In this document: piece by piece, positions 1 through 12,800 of the stretch | Position numbering within the stretch: the stretch's first letter is position 1 | Layout of the letters: every line of letters starts with the position of its first letter | From: Protostelium mycophagum | Lineage: Eukaryota > Evosea > Variosea > Protosteliida > Protosteliaceae | Length of the DNA: 37,071 nt | Assembly (NCBI GenBank): GCA_002081555.1 | Contig: MZNV01002437.1 | Span: 1-37,071, forward strand | Direction: 5' to 3' | Position numbers and translations under genes: made by a program | Notes under the pieces: model-generated | Seen by the model: the letters and a program-made list of their open reading frames with translations, nothing else | The model's database searches: none | What the model was told of the DNA's origin: nothing

Positions 1-32
1 TGAACAAGTTGTCTCTTCTTTGTTGCTTACAG

Positions 33-100
33 GTGGCAAGTTGTGCATCTTGCAGGAAATGAGGCAGTTTATGTTTCATACCATTATAAAATGAGATAGA
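33..100 (+). CDS. Possible last exon of an upstream gene
   Basis: After an AG acceptor at 31-32 there is an open frame that ends in TAG at 98-100 (tail ...SYHYKMR). It reads like protein, but nothing upstream is available to confirm it. I do not recognise the gene. The following 300 bp up to the insulysin start hold no convincing exon. Confidence 0.25.
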
Positions 101-403
101 ATGGATGAAGGGTCATTTTGTGTCATTTTATTCTCTTTATGTTGTTTATTTTGTTTATAGACTTCTCTGTATTTAAGACAGCATGATGATCCAACCTCTA
201 TGTAGCAACCATTGTAGGTGCAGAAGGGAGAGGTTGGTGTCATGATTGGACTCGGACCACCACCATCTTAGACTGCCTCGTGGTGTGCAATTTCGAGGCA
301 GCGAAAAAGTCTTGAAAAAACCTCAATGGGACTTGTCGTTTTGCTCATTTACAACGGCGTGCCACGGGAGATTTCAACATATTTCCGAAATCTTTTTCAG
401 TTC

Positions 404-3400
404 ATGTGGAGGAGCCCTTTGGCTTTAAAAAACACAAGGAACAACACCAATTTACAGACACTGCGAGCGAGAAATTTCATCTCCAAAATCACAAGTTCAT
501 TTAGAGGGCAAAAAGTTCGCACATATAGTATGTCTGAAGCGGCACATCAAATCACGGAGGGAATCACAAAACCTCTTATTGACGACCGCGATTATCGTTT
601 CTTTCGTATTGGGCAAGATGGAGTAAAATGTATCTTGATCTCTGACCCTAATACTGACAAAGTGGGTTTCATTCTTTGGGAATTAGTCTTAACCGATTGC
701 AGTCTGCTGTTTGTATGAATGTGGAGACAGGATTCAGCGATGATCCCACTGATTATCCTGGCTTAGCTCATTTTTTAGGTGATTCTATTCTCATTTTATC
801 TTGTTCTGTTGCTGACAAACACAGAGCACATGCTCTTCCTTGGAACTGAAAAGGTGATCTTGGTTTCATAATACTGAAATGAACAACTGACACAACATAG
901 TTCCCCTCAGATACAGATATGAGCGAGGTGATACGTCATCAGATCTCCACCATTTTAATCATCATTTTATTCACATCATATAGTTTCTGGCGGAACATGG
1001 TGGCAGCAACAACGCCTTCACAAGCACAGAGAACACGAGTTATCATTTAGACGTCCTACAAGAGTATTTCAGAGAAGCTCTGGACCGTTTCGCACAATTT
1101 TTCGTGGCACCTTTGATGAACTCCAAGTGAGTTTTCATTGGGATTTCGTTAATTTTTTTGACGGGTTGTAGTGCAGTAGAGAGAGAAGTTAATGCTGTTG
1201 ACTCTGGTAATTTTAAATTTTTATTTCTGTCCATTTTTTCACAATTTTCTTGTGGAAATTTGAAAAAAACCTGAAAAATCTTAGAGCATACAAAAAATTT
1301 ACAGAGTGACGCCTTCCGTTTTTATCAATTGCAAAAATATCTCTCAAACCCCAACCACCCGTTCCAAAAATTTGGGACGGGAAACCGCCAGTCCCTTCTC
1401 GATGGTCACGTGACTCAAAAAGGAAAAGAGGGTGAAATCTCATCGAAATTTCTCGTGGTTTTAATGAAATGAAACAGGTGCCCTGGATAGTTTGAGAAAC
1501 GAATTGATTGAGTTTCACAAAAATAATTATGGGAGGGACAAAATGGCACTTGCCGTTTATGGAAGAGGTCAGTTGTAGTTTGACGTCGTCTTGCAAAGCA
1601 AAACGTACAGATTATCCGATGTCGACATTTTTTATTTTGAAAAACATAAAGACTGATGTCGACATTTTCAATGATGCAGCGCAAGTCAACTGCAGCTGTT
1701 CTATTGCTGGGCAATCAAAATATTTGCCACTTCACTCAGCACAAATAATTACAGCTGTGTTTCTCCTTGTTTTTGGAATTTTTCATGATGAAAAGACATA
1801 ATGAATATTTTTTTTGAAAAAAAGCAGAAGACTTAGACACATTACAACAGTGGGTGATTGAGTCATTGTCAAATCTGCCCCTATCTAAAAAGAAAAATAC
1901 TTCTACAACAGAAACGGCATACCCAGGTGATTTTATTTTTCGAATCGATAAAATTTATTGTTGCGAGTTCTCCTTTTCTATGTGAATCTACATGGTCACG
2001 TGACAGAAAGATTTCAAAGAGATTTTCCCGCCAAAAGATGATATTCATATTTCAAACAGCAAATAGCGAGTACTCTGGCCGTATCATTGCTGTAGAACCC
2101 GTCAAAGAAGTCCGACAACTCCGCGTACAATTCCAGCTCCAGAGTTTGAGACCTCTGTACAGACAAAGTCCCGCCAGATTAGTATCCAAATTGATAGGAC
2201 ACGAATGTTCAGGAAGTGCACTGAGCGTACTGAAGCGTAAAGGTGAGCCACTCCCCGAAATTTCCGGGAGATTTCGTTTTGTCGTGGTGAGACCCTGATG
2301 ACGTCATAGGATGGGCAGAGACATTATCTTGTGGATTAGCAAGGAGAAATCGCACATTTGATGTTTTTTCAATTGAAATTGGCCTCACAAAGGGCGGCGT
2401 TCGTGAGTTTTTTCTTATCAAAACGTCTAATTTTATTTCTATAAAATTTCAACACTTATTTCGAGGTTTCTCGTTGTAGATGGGATTCAAATTTCCCGCC
2501 AAAACTGAAAGGTGTAGATCACATCGACGACATTTTAGAGATCTTATTCCAAGATTTAAAATTAGTCAGAGAGAAAGGGCTGCACAAATGGATTCATGAC
2601 GAATGCATCATAATGGATGAGATCTTCTTCAGGTGAGTTGTAGATATCGTTGTAGATGGAATATTCACTGAAATACACCCAGATTTTCGTCGAAAAAGGA
2701 CCCATACCGGACCGTGCAGGATTTGGCGGCTAATTTACATCATTACTTACCCGAAGATGTATTAATCAACGAGAAGTCAGTGAAATGTCACAGAAATATT
2801 TTCATATATCTCAATGCGTATTCAATATCTATTGTAAAGATCATTGAGAGGATGATGACGTCATCAACTCGTATTGACTGGTTGTAGATTCCCATCAGAT
2901 TATAATCCCGAATTGATTTTAACACAAGTATTGGACCTTCTGACCCCCAATAACATGAAGTGAATTTTCAACGAATTTTCCTCCAATTTCCAAAAGATTC
3001 TCTGGACTTTGAGATTTTTCTGATCAACAGTGTTTATGTGGTGGCGAAAGGACTTGTAGACGTGGAAAATGCTCTTTGCGAACCGTGGTACAAGTCAAAA
3101 TTTTCCAACAAAAAAATTTCTCCAGAGCTGAGCGAGGTGGGTCCTACTCTTTTAGAAGGAAAAGTGACAGTTTTGCAGCGTCTACAACGAGTCAGTCTGA
3201 ACCCTGAGTTGAGGCTTCCAGAACAAAACGAATTTATTCCTTCTGATTTATCTATTCTGTCTCCAGAAGGCGTAACCACACCGTGAGATGACGTCATCAT
3301 TTTATTTTTTGAAATTTCTTTGGGAATTCACTGAAATTTCACAGAGAATCTCCACAGTTGATATTACGAAATGATGGAATAAGATTGTGGCACAAATTGG

Positions 3401-5720
3401 ATTCCAAATTTCGAGTAAGTGTATCTACAACTTCCCAAAAACCATTGGACCACCATATTCATCGTACAAGACCCACTTCTTCAAGTCTCAAACCCCATTA
3501 CCCCTCACTCACCGCAGGTCCCGAGAGGTAGCTTCTACATATCAATATATTCACCACAAATGAACACCGGACCCTCTTCCACAGTTTGTTGTTCCCTACT
3601 TGCAGAGCTTATAGAGGACGATTTGAACGAGTACTCTTACTATGCGACGCTGTGCGGCTTAAATTGTGGGATCTCAGCACACCCTACCCGTATCACGGTA
3701 AGATTTGCGCCAAGATTTCAAAATTCAAATTTCAAGTATAAGCGCGCAATATGGAATTGATGCGCGCTTAAACTGAAATTTGAATCTTGAAATCTGAGGA
3801 TAAAGTGGCAGTTGGAGGAAAAGTCTGAGAAATTTCAGGTGTACAGCAGGGGATACAGCCAAAAGATGGGACATCTACTTTTGGAAGTTCTCGAAAGATT
3901 CCGAGAATTTACCATACCAGAAGAACGCTTCCACCTCATCAAGGAGCAGGTGAGTTGTAGTTTGACATATTGTGCCATTTTCTGCGTTTATTTATCTGCA
4001 GAACCTTCTCAGCCTCTGTACTTTGTTCTATCGTATAAATATGATGACGTGGCACAAGAAGACATCGTACCGATTTGTCAGGACATTATGATCTGACATC
4101 TCATATTGCGCAGTTTGCGAGACAATATGCGAATCAGCGAATGGACCAGCCCCACAAGCACACCCAGAATAATTTCGAACTCATTCTCAGAAACAGGAGG
4201 TGAAATTTCCGGGAAATTTCCTGATTTCTTGTGAATCTCCTCCGATATTTCCGTGAAACTTCCCGTGAAATTCCGACGAAATTTCAGGTGGGGCGTGGAA
4301 GAGAAGGAAGAGGCACTACAAAGCATCACCTTGCCAATCCTTCAGGAGTTTTTGTCCAAAAGGCTCATGTCAAAAGTATTCTTGGAAGGATTCGCTCACG
4401 GTAACATAACGGAGACGGACGCGTTCAATACCGCGATCAAGGCACAGGTGTGTTTGAAGTTTTGAGTAGAAGATCTGAGAGATACAGCAAATATTAGGTG
4501 CGGAACAGATGAACGACTTTCCCGAAGACAGGATTATTCGTCTCGAAAAAGGCAGGAGTTTTCCTCGAATTTTCCTGGAAACTTCCCAGAATCTTGTCCT
4601 TTTCTTTCTCCCAAATTTCAAAATCAAACCGGAATATTGTTTTCATTCGAATGTAACCGTCTCATATATTCAGGTCAGGAGTACATCTACAACGCCCCCA
4701 TTCCGAATCCTAACGAGTCCAATTCCGCCGTGTTTGTCTATTACCAAATCGGACCCGAAAATAGGCGGGAAGATGCTCTTCTCGACCTTTTGAACCAGAT
4801 TTTTGATTCGACTTTTTACGATCAACTTAGAACGAAAGAACAACTGGGTGATTATTCGATATTATTTTTGTTGACAACGGATGCGTTGTGGGATGACGAC
4901 GCGTCGCGACTTTGCCGCAAAACCTCTTTGTGTTGCTTTGTCCATTCTGTAATTGCGATTACAGACGAGAGAAATGATCTGTACTGCAGAAGATCATTCG
5001 AATCTACACTTTTGTAGATTGCTAAATGTAGACAGGCTACATTGTTTGGTCCGGTTCTAGGACACAGTCAGGCGTACAAGGGTTCAGAATAGAAGTACAA
5101 TCCCCCGAATATTCCCCGAAATTTCTGGACGACAGAATCGAAGCCTGCCTCGAGATCTGCAAGGTACACCGAAATCTCATCGAAAATTCTAATCTACAAC
5201 CAGACAACTTTGACAGCATTAACGGATCAAGAATTCGAGAAGGCCGTGAGTGTTTTGGTCACTAAAAAGAGGGAGAAGGACAAACGCCTGGAAGAAGAGA
5301 CATCCAGACACTGGACCGAGATCACCACACACGATTATCTTTTTAACAGAGGTAACGTTCTGAAGCCAAGGATTTTCTGACCATTGATGATCTGTTTGTT
5401 GCAGTTTCACTGCACTTAGAATACGTTTAGATACATTGAGATACATTTGAAAAAATTGACTCGCGATAGAGGAGCTTGATGCAGAGGAAGTCCAGAAATT
5501 AACTGTGGACGAACTTCGCGAATTTTTTGATCGACACATCTACAACCACCAGACTCGAGCCAAAATCTCAATACAGAGATATGCACACAAATGGAAGGAA
5601 GAATATACCAAGATGACATATGATGACGTCATCAGAATCGTAGACATTGCGCAATTCAAGCACACGATGGGGTTGTGGCCAAACATGAATTCACCCCTCA
5701 AACCAATACCAAAATTATAA
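404..5720 (+). CDS. IDE: Insulin-degrading enzyme (insulysin), M16A zinc metallopeptidase, 26 exons
   Basis: Cleaves short amyloidogenic and signalling peptides inside a closed two-half chamber. Exons: 404-661, 703-778, 825-853, 901-927, 984-1126, 1172-1206, 1285-1404, 1478-1567, 1828-1926, 2060-2242, 2310-2402, 2512-2632, 2683-2775, 2888-2959, 3031-3136, 3179-3282, 3345-3414, 3518-3697, 3812-3949, 4114-4199, 4288-4447, 4509-4551, 4674-4847, 5036-5163, 5204-5351, 5470-5720. Together they make a frame of 1008 aa, close to the animal enzyme (about 1019). The inverted zinc motif HFLEH, the downstream ligand region AVEREVNAVDSEH and the late RTKEQLG block are all intact. The 4551/4552 donor is GC. 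A Met at 404 gives a basic, presequence-like leader; an in-frame Met at 530 (MSEAAHQ) would give a cytosolic form. An AG just before 404 allows a 5'UTR intron. The start and exon 19's 5' edge are the least certain parts. Confidence 0.93.
769..829 (+). other. HFLEH zinc site split by an intron
   Basis: The catalytic HxxEH motif of insulysin is encoded as H-F-L-(G) up to 778 and (AG)-H from 825, so the 46-nt intron 779-824 interrupts the codon of the catalytic glutamate. Retaining the intron would destroy the active site. Confidence 0.85.
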
Positions 5721-5756
5721 AATTGAAAGTTTTCTAATCTTTTTGTCGGAACATCA

Positions 5757-5762
5757 ATAAAG
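5757..5762 (+). other. Poly(A) signal of the insulysin gene
   Basis: AATAAA lies 37 bp after the insulysin stop codon, in a short AT-rich 3' region. Confidence 0.6.
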
Positions 5763-6387
5763 TGTGACATCAACACAACTCGCCGATCAGGCCAAATGAT
5801 GCGAAGATGCTCTGCATTGACATTTGAGATGCTCACTAAATGTTCAAATTTCCAAAAGCCAACAAAAAGTTGTGGCATGCCACCCACAAGACACAATTTT
5901 GTGGCCAACACTATTTGTCCAGTCTACCTCATTGAGACTGTGATACAATCCAACAAATAAATATATGATACATAAGACATTGTTGTTTTTACAATGTTGG
6001 CATGTGAGAACAAGAATATCCTGAGTGGTTGATAGCCAAGAAGCCTATTTTTTCAGGACTTTTTCAGGTTTTTCTGACACAAAAATAGAATGTTCACAGT
6101 TGAATATTGAGTCAGTCTTGGTTTTTCATGTGTTGTACATAGCTATAGAGATAGTAGGAGTCATTGTCATTCCTTTTATTTCTGTTTAGATCCTTACACA
6201 GAAATTGAGATGCACTTACTGGTGACTTCTAGAGAGATCCAGGGTTGCTTTGTCAATTGTAGTTTGCCACATACTTATCCGATAAACCACCTGGCCGTTC
6301 CGTATTTTTTTAACATTTATTCAGATCTTGCGCAATCCGAGCCAGAAGAATTGGAATTCAGTCCCATCCGCATTCTTTAGACGCAGA
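5763..6387. other. Intergenic region between insulysin and the FN3 protein
   Basis: No convincing exon is visible on either strand. It is AT-rich, with an AATAAATATATG stretch near 5955 and a pyrimidine-rich tract plus AG near 6325, which could be a 5'UTR intron acceptor for the next gene. A reverse-strand open frame at 5540-5911 is mostly antisense to the last insulysin exon and looks like a shadow. Confidence 0.5.
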
Positions 6388-7465
6388 ATGGACAAAGAAC
6401 AAGTTCTGCTTATTTCCCTTTTGTTGATCATATCGGCGGCAGTTCATGTGGACTTTCCCTCCTTACCTGTTGATTATCCACGAGATAATATCGCCACACA
6501 CTTGTCTTTGAACGGTAATAATCAACAAAATTTCCAATCGATTGATGGTAATTGATAGGATATGATAATTCGAGTATGATCCTGTGTTGGTTCTGTGGTG
6601 GATTGTGTCATGATCGTTTAGCCTACGTCCAATTTACGGACGAAAAAAACACATTCGTGGCTGCGGGCAGTGCTAGAAATCTCTCTCTTCCCTACTCATC
6701 TTATCAGTACTGTAGCGCACATCAAGCCAACATATCTTTCATCTTTGCATACAATCAATCTTTATGGAAAGAGGTGAACAGTGAAATTGTAAAATGAAGG
6801 CTGATGTTTTTGCTAGGAGTTAATCACTGAGTTCATTGTGGCGAAGCCACCCAGTACTCCCTCGAATGTCACTGTCCATAGAGGACAGGACACTTCACAA
6901 GTTATATGGACGAGAAGTGCTTGTACTTGCGAGGAGGCACTGACTTCTTGGCATTATGATTTGAACATTACCATAGGAGGGAGGCAATACAACACAAGCA
7001 CGACACTCGACCACTATAATCTCACGGTACAAATGAATCAAATTGACCCATTAACGGATTGTGATGATTACAGAAAGAGGCGAAAGATGAATTCATCGAA
7101 ATAGACCTGAGTCTCACCTGCATTTACAACACATCCCAGATCATCACCTCTCCGATTTTTAGCTTCAAAGCAGCTCTACCCTCTAAAACCGGACGGATCT
7201 TCTGGCCCGTTGTTGCCTTAGGATGTTCTCTAACCTTAGGTGAGGATTTTCAAAGAGAAGTTTTATTTCCAATAAAAAAACTGGCCGAAAAATGCAATAA
7301 AAATATTTTGACAGAAAATCACATTTTTATAATTTTCCCACAGCGGGAATCGTCACATTTATTTTGGGGCTTTTGACGAAAGAGGAGAGCTCCACACAAT
7401 CAGAAGAGATGCCACTTCACGTGTCTAACCCCACCCTCGTCTTCACCACAAACGAAGACCTTTAA
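6388..7465 (+). CDS. Small type I membrane protein with fibronectin III-like domain
   Basis: Exons 6388-6514, 6559-6773, 6817-7026, 7074-7239 and 7344-7465 splice to 279 aa. A hydrophobic signal peptide (MDKEQVLLISLLLIISAAV) opens the protein. The middle (KPPSTPSNVTVHRG ... ITIGGRQY) has the proline-rich lead and strand pattern of an FN3 domain, with several N-x-S/T sites. Near the C terminus, one membrane helix (PVVALGCSLTLAGIVTFILG) is interrupted by the last intron and followed by a cytoplasmic tail of about 30 residues. This predicts a surface glycoprotein with one outside domain. No enzymatic motif is visible and I cannot name a family member. The 7027-7073 intron was placed because reading through it gives a stop and breaks the domain. 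Confidence 0.7.
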
Positions 7466-7723
7466 AATAAGAGGAAACACAGACAATTTTGTGAATAAAA
7501 GAATTTTGCATCATTTCAATTTGTTGCATTTTAAGCTTTGGTTGTTTCACTGAGGGTGAAAAACGACCCCGTGGGAATTCAATACAACATGATGTGTTGA
7601 CGTCATAACACGTCAGAGAGTTCCCGCCAAAAAACCTGTCGCGGATTTCAGTTTAGGTGAAAGAAAGATCCGGTCTTCCTGCCGGAAAATTTGGCACGAC
7701 CGCTTCAAAAAAACGCAGAAGAC

Positions 7724-9685
7724 ATGAAGAGTGTGCTGCATTTGGCTTTCAGCCTCTTCATCTGCGTTTTTGGTCTCAGAACTACATCTCTTGGAGTACC
7801 TCAACATCTTTTGGATGGCCAATTGATTGATTGGGTGTCACCCAGTCACGTTCATCTTTCTGTCACAGGTATCCTTCTGAAAGATGATGATCTCTTAAAA
7901 GTATGTAGGAAACAAGGATGAGATGGTTGTCATGTGGGCAACTCCTAATCAGGCCAAGAGCCCCATCGTCGGTGAGTTTGATCAATGTCCGATTTTACGT
8001 TGAATCCGACAGAGTATTGGAACCGGGATGGTCAGAAACTCACACAGAAGGCCACTACCAGTAATTACAGCATAAATGCCTACACTTCACCTTATATCTA
8101 CAGTATGTCTCTTCTATCTTGAAGAAACCTGACCTGTCCAGCCGCCAGAATCACCAAGTTACAGCCCGATACGATGTGAAGTTTACTACTTCAACCAACC
8201 ATCAACTAAATCATGCAGCTACAATTATCACTGTGGAGATTTCAAGAAGACTGACCAAAGCGCTTGGAGTCCTCTCTATCAGTTCAAAACAGAACCTGCT
8301 GTCACTGAACATCCCTTTGTATTTGTGGCCATTGCTGATCATGGCACTTCAAGTGTACGTAATTACACGTTATTGAGTTTTCATTGACACTATGTTAGGA
8401 TTCAGCCAAGATGGTCCAGACACTGCGGAGAGAGGTAGAGTGATGCTTCTTTCTGATTTAACTCATTTTTGCAGATGGCAATCTCCAACTACAAACTGAT
8501 CATCCACTCTGGCGACATTAGCTACGCCAATGGCGACCAACCTGTCAGTAGTTTCTTCAATCTTCCACGAAATTTATTTTGTACATCCCACTGATGATCC
8601 GAAGGTGTGGGATGATTACTTCAACATGATTGCACCTCTATCTGGTATTGTTCCTTGGCAAACAGCACCTGGTAACCATGAACTGGAGAAGCCATCCAAC
8701 TTTATGGCCTACAGACACAGATACTCCATGCCCTGTGAGTATTGACGTGGAGCATCGCGGTAGCTTGCGACTGATGACGTGGCAGGGAGGGAGTCGGGGT
8801 CTGCTGAACCGAATATGTGGTATTCTTTTGACTACGAGAATGCACATTTTGTCGCATTAAACTCTGGCAAGTTCTTTTGTCGGATCAAAGTTTTCGCAAC
8901 CTGAAGATTTTATTGTTCATGATTCAAATATAAAAATATTCATTTCACGGTAACTACCGTACAGTCACCACGATATTTTGAGGCACTTTTTGTTCACAAG
9001 AAAAATCATGAACGAATATTAACATTAACGATATTTAGAAGTCAAGGATTTCACTACGCAAGTCAGTTGGTAAGTTGATCGTTGTAATTCCAATTGTAGA
9101 TTTGAACTTAAGACCAGGTTACAAAAAGACTTGAAGAATGTGGACCGCAAGAAAACACCTTGGGTCTTTGCTTATTTCCACACACCCCTGTACTGCACCA
9201 ACCAAGGTATGTCCATGAGATGCGATGTGTGATGACATGATCAGCACATTACAAGAGGGGAGATCGCATGCGGATCGCTTTCGAAAAAACTTTCCTTGAC
9301 TATGGTGTGGACGTTGTGTTTTCTGGTCACGTGAGGACTGAGTTTCCTCTGAATGTCAACTGATTTTCGAAGGTTCACGCTTATGAGAGGACTGTCCCTG
9401 TCTACAAAGGTGTAGAGAACTCAAAAGCTCCCGTCTACATCACGAACGGCGCTGGTGGAACTCAAGAAGGTCTCGCGAACAAGTGGGCCTCTGAAGAAGA
9501 TTGGAGCGCATTCAGACAGTCGAAAAGCTGGGGGCTGGGGCTTGTCAAGGTGCGTCTACATTGAAGACTACAACGAGGTTGAATGTACGCAGATTTACAA
9601 CGACACCCACATGACATATGAGTTCAAAGAGATGAAACACAATCAAGTGGTGGATTTGGCTTGGATCGTGCGCGAGCGTCAATAA
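7724..9685 (+). CDS. Purple acid phosphatase (metallophosphoesterase), secreted
   Basis: Hydrolyses phosphate esters at acid pH with a binuclear metal centre. Exons 7724-7868, 7909-7971, 8013-8102, 8142-8175, 8219-8354, 8399-8434, 8475-8543, 8605-8734, 8786-8866, 9039-9069, 9118-9206, 9245-9330, 9373-9549 and 9593-9685 give 419 aa. A signal peptide (MKSVLHLAFSLFICVFG) is followed by the N-terminal beta-domain and the catalytic domain. All five metal-ligand blocks are present: ADHG, GDISY, GNHE, YFH and GHVH, the last split by the 9331-9372 intron. The 8867 donor is GC (TCTG|GCAAGT). Reading straight through 8176-8218 and 9550-9592 looks like frameshifts, but both are 43-nt GT-AG introns whose removal restores the conserved sequence. 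Stop and AATAAA overlap at 9681-9686. The next gene is convergent, its 3' end 123 bp away. Confidence 0.92.
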
Positions 9686-9686
9686 A
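9681..9686 (+). other. Poly(A) signal overlapping the phosphatase stop codon
   Basis: The stop codon TAA (9683-9685) lies inside AATAAA, so the 3' untranslated region would be very short. Confidence 0.5.
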
Positions 9687-9807
9687 CGCCAATAATAATA
9701 TTAAGAGGGCAATCAACTCAACAATCATTTTTCACTGCAAAGGATTCTCTTTTGTCAGCCAAATTGGCATGAACAGACATGAACATTCTCAACATATTAA
9801 AATGAGC

Positions 9808-9813
9808 TTTATT
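9808..9813 (-). other. Poly(A) signal overlapping the SAC9-like stop codon
   Basis: On the minus strand the sequence TTGAAATAAAG places the stop TAA within AATAAA. Confidence 0.5.
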
Positions 9814-12800
9814 TCAAGCATATAGCGTTATCTTTGGTGGAACTAAGATTGTTAATGTTGTCGAACCAATTGATGGAGGACTCACCCTGCTCGTATCCTC
9901 CATAATTACTCAGAAACTCTATGGTGATCACATTGGCTGATGTCGGCCTCTCAAAAGGATAATGCAGCTCATTGTTATGTTTTGTCTTGGGGATGATGAA
10001 TCTCCCAAGCTGAGTGAGTTCGAGAAGATCTCCTCTAGGGTTTGTTGTTGTTCCGATCACTCTTATCGTTTTGACCTGTTGTTTATGTCATCATGACGGA
10101 CTCCTTTGTCATCGTGTTTTCAAATCCACAAATCGTAAAGAGATCAGATGGATGATGGACTCATTACGCACCTGTGTGTCCACCCCTTCTTCACCATGTT
10201 TCACTTGTACAGAGAAACCCATTATTGGTGGTGTGGGGTCAACGTGTACATCCAATACCTTCCTTCCACTTCTGAGAGATTGCCACAATGGTGATACTAC
10301 CACTCTGTGCTTCATAATCGGTGTCTTCAATATCTACAACGCTTCAGTTTTCGTTCAACAGAAAAGTCACACTACAACGCTTTCCTTGTAACCAAATGAC
10401 AAACAATGAGATCGCCTTCTTCATCTATTTTTAGACAAGATTCGTTGTAGATGTGAACTTACGCTCTCGTATTCGTTACGGTCGTTTTGAGTGGTGTTAA
10501 AAAGAGGATGTACATGGTTCATCAATGCGGTATTATTAGACATGCCATGAACAACGAGTCTTCCCAGATGTAAAACGGCTGCAGCGGTTAGTTTGAAATT
10601 TAAATTTGGGGAAAAGGCGGGAAAATCACCGTCTTCATTATCGGAACGCTCTGGGAGGGTCACGTCAAGAGAGATGTATCTACAGATCTTTGGTGTCGTA
10701 AAGATATGGTCCAAGCACTCTTCTGCCGGTATCCTCCTCCCATCAAACTTTCCTAAGATTTTTAATCGAATTTTTTTTAAATTTAGAATTTGCAAAAGAG
10801 AAATTCACCTATTTCACTGGCAATATTCCAACCATCAGCTTCTTTCAAATTTGAATAGTCGTTACCCATCAAGATTTTGAAATTTGGGGCGTCTTTGTCA
10901 TCGTAGCCTCGGCTATCTACAACGAGAGAGAGTTTGTGTACGACACTGTCGGTTGACAGCACGATGCCAAAATTGACCGTTCTGACAGATGATGGAGCCG
11001 ACCAGTGCCAGATCAGATCTACAACGCCCAGGGGAAATAGAATCGATTCTGCAGGGTAACTGCCCCTCGCTGTTGGCTGTACAAATCAGCAATGTATATA
11101 TGCGTTGAGATTTCAATGAAATTTCGAGAAGATTTTGACAGATATATCTTCAGAGTGATATGAGTGATTTTTTTATACGAAAGTCCATAAAATTTCATAT
11201 ACAAAAATACTCACAACACCGAATAATAACCCAGCAGAAGGGAATTCAGCAAGAGATATGATGGTTTGGTTTTGGTTCGATAACCTAGATTTACAAGATC
11301 TAGCGTGTTGAACCCACAATAGCAACTGTCGTGACGTCAGGATGAAAAGAAGACGAAATTTCTGCGAGTTTTCTTACCTCCGACTCGCTGTTATTTGAGT
11401 CCCTATATTGTTGTATTTTCATCTGTTCTGTGAGACTTAAGAGAGATTTCAGAGAAATTTCGTAGAATGATATCACGTCATGGCAATTATCCGAGTGTGA
11501 TATCATATATAGACGTCATGAATAGAGTCGTAAAGATGTCCCTCACCTCCCATGGATTTGATTGATTTTATGGACATTTCTTGTGAGGATAAAGTGGTAT
11601 GGCATTTTTTACAAACCATCTGTGGTTTCTCCCACATAAACTCTATGATCTACAACAGTGTAAATGTCAAAAAATTTCATCTTGATTTTTTTAAAATATT
11701 TTTGATGCGTTAAATTTTCGGTCAAACTCCAGCCATGAGAATTCACTGAAATTTCGACTTACGTTAATGGGTTGTGGAGCGATGCAAGACGAGCAAAACC
11801 TTCTATAACAATAAGAACATTGTCTATTCCTGGACAGGAGTCCCATAGATTCTCCACAGTCATCACATTTTCTCGCCGCAACGGCAGCAGCTGACTTTCT
11901 AAGGGAAACTAAAAATCAAATTAATAAAAATCAAATTAATAAAAATTTCCAGACAGTTCTGACAACTTGGACATTTGGAATTTTCGTGTCTTCAAATTGA
12001 TTGTTAAATGAGAATATTCAAATCATTTGTTTAAATGAGGATATTCAATTTGTTTGTTAAATGAAAATATTCAAGTTGTTCTACTCACGCTCATTCTTTT
12101 CATCTCTGGGAAAAGTGAATCTGTCAGGATTGAAGAATTCGATCACGTTCTGAACATTCGCAGAATTTTCCTCTGGTTTCATTCGAATGAGACAGTTGTC
12201 ACGTGACTGGGGTGATATGGCGTTACTGACTCTGAACTTCTCGAGCTCTAGAGTTTCCAGAAAAGTCGGGCGGCCGTTTTTCAACATTTCTTTTGCTTTG
12301 TGTTCGTATACTTCAAGCGCTGAAATTTTTCAAAAAAAATTAATATTTCAAAAAATTAATGTTTCAAAAAAAAAATTCATTTTGAAATTTGAATTATTTA
12401 CCTTGTGATTTCTTCTCCGCCTTCTGTTGTGCCTCTACTTCATCGGCTATTTTTAGCTTCTCCAACTGTCTTGCGGCCTCCCCGGCTCCGCCTTCGACGC
12501 CTGACCTGTCCATGTTCTTCACCAATTTTTGGGCTTCTTCGCTGAGTATAAATTGGGCGAGTTTGGATGTGGCTTCTTGTGGTGATGTGGGTCGTGCCAC
12601 GTAACCGTATAGTTCCACCTGTCATGACGTCATCACTCGTGTCAAGACATCTCATATGACACGTCATACCACGATGAAAAATCTAAAAAATATTTTTAAG
12701 GGCATCTACAACTTGCCTTTCCTAAGGTCATGTGTAGATCAGCGGGAACGCCTCTAAAAGTGATTTGCACCACTCTGATGAGAGGATTCATCAATTCTAA

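Noticed and set aside
246-428. 60-codon frame starting at 246 (MDSDHHH...)
   Set aside because: Overlaps the insulysin leader in another frame, with no protein-like features.
8176-8218. Apparent frameshift in the purple acid phosphatase near 8176
   Set aside because: The segment is a 43-nt GT-AG intron; removing it joins PDT-IYNYHCGDF in frame, as the family expects.
9550-9592. Second apparent frameshift near 9550
   Set aside because: Also a 43-nt GT-AG intron; splicing restores GLGLVK-IYNDTHMTYEF. The gene is not a pseudogene.
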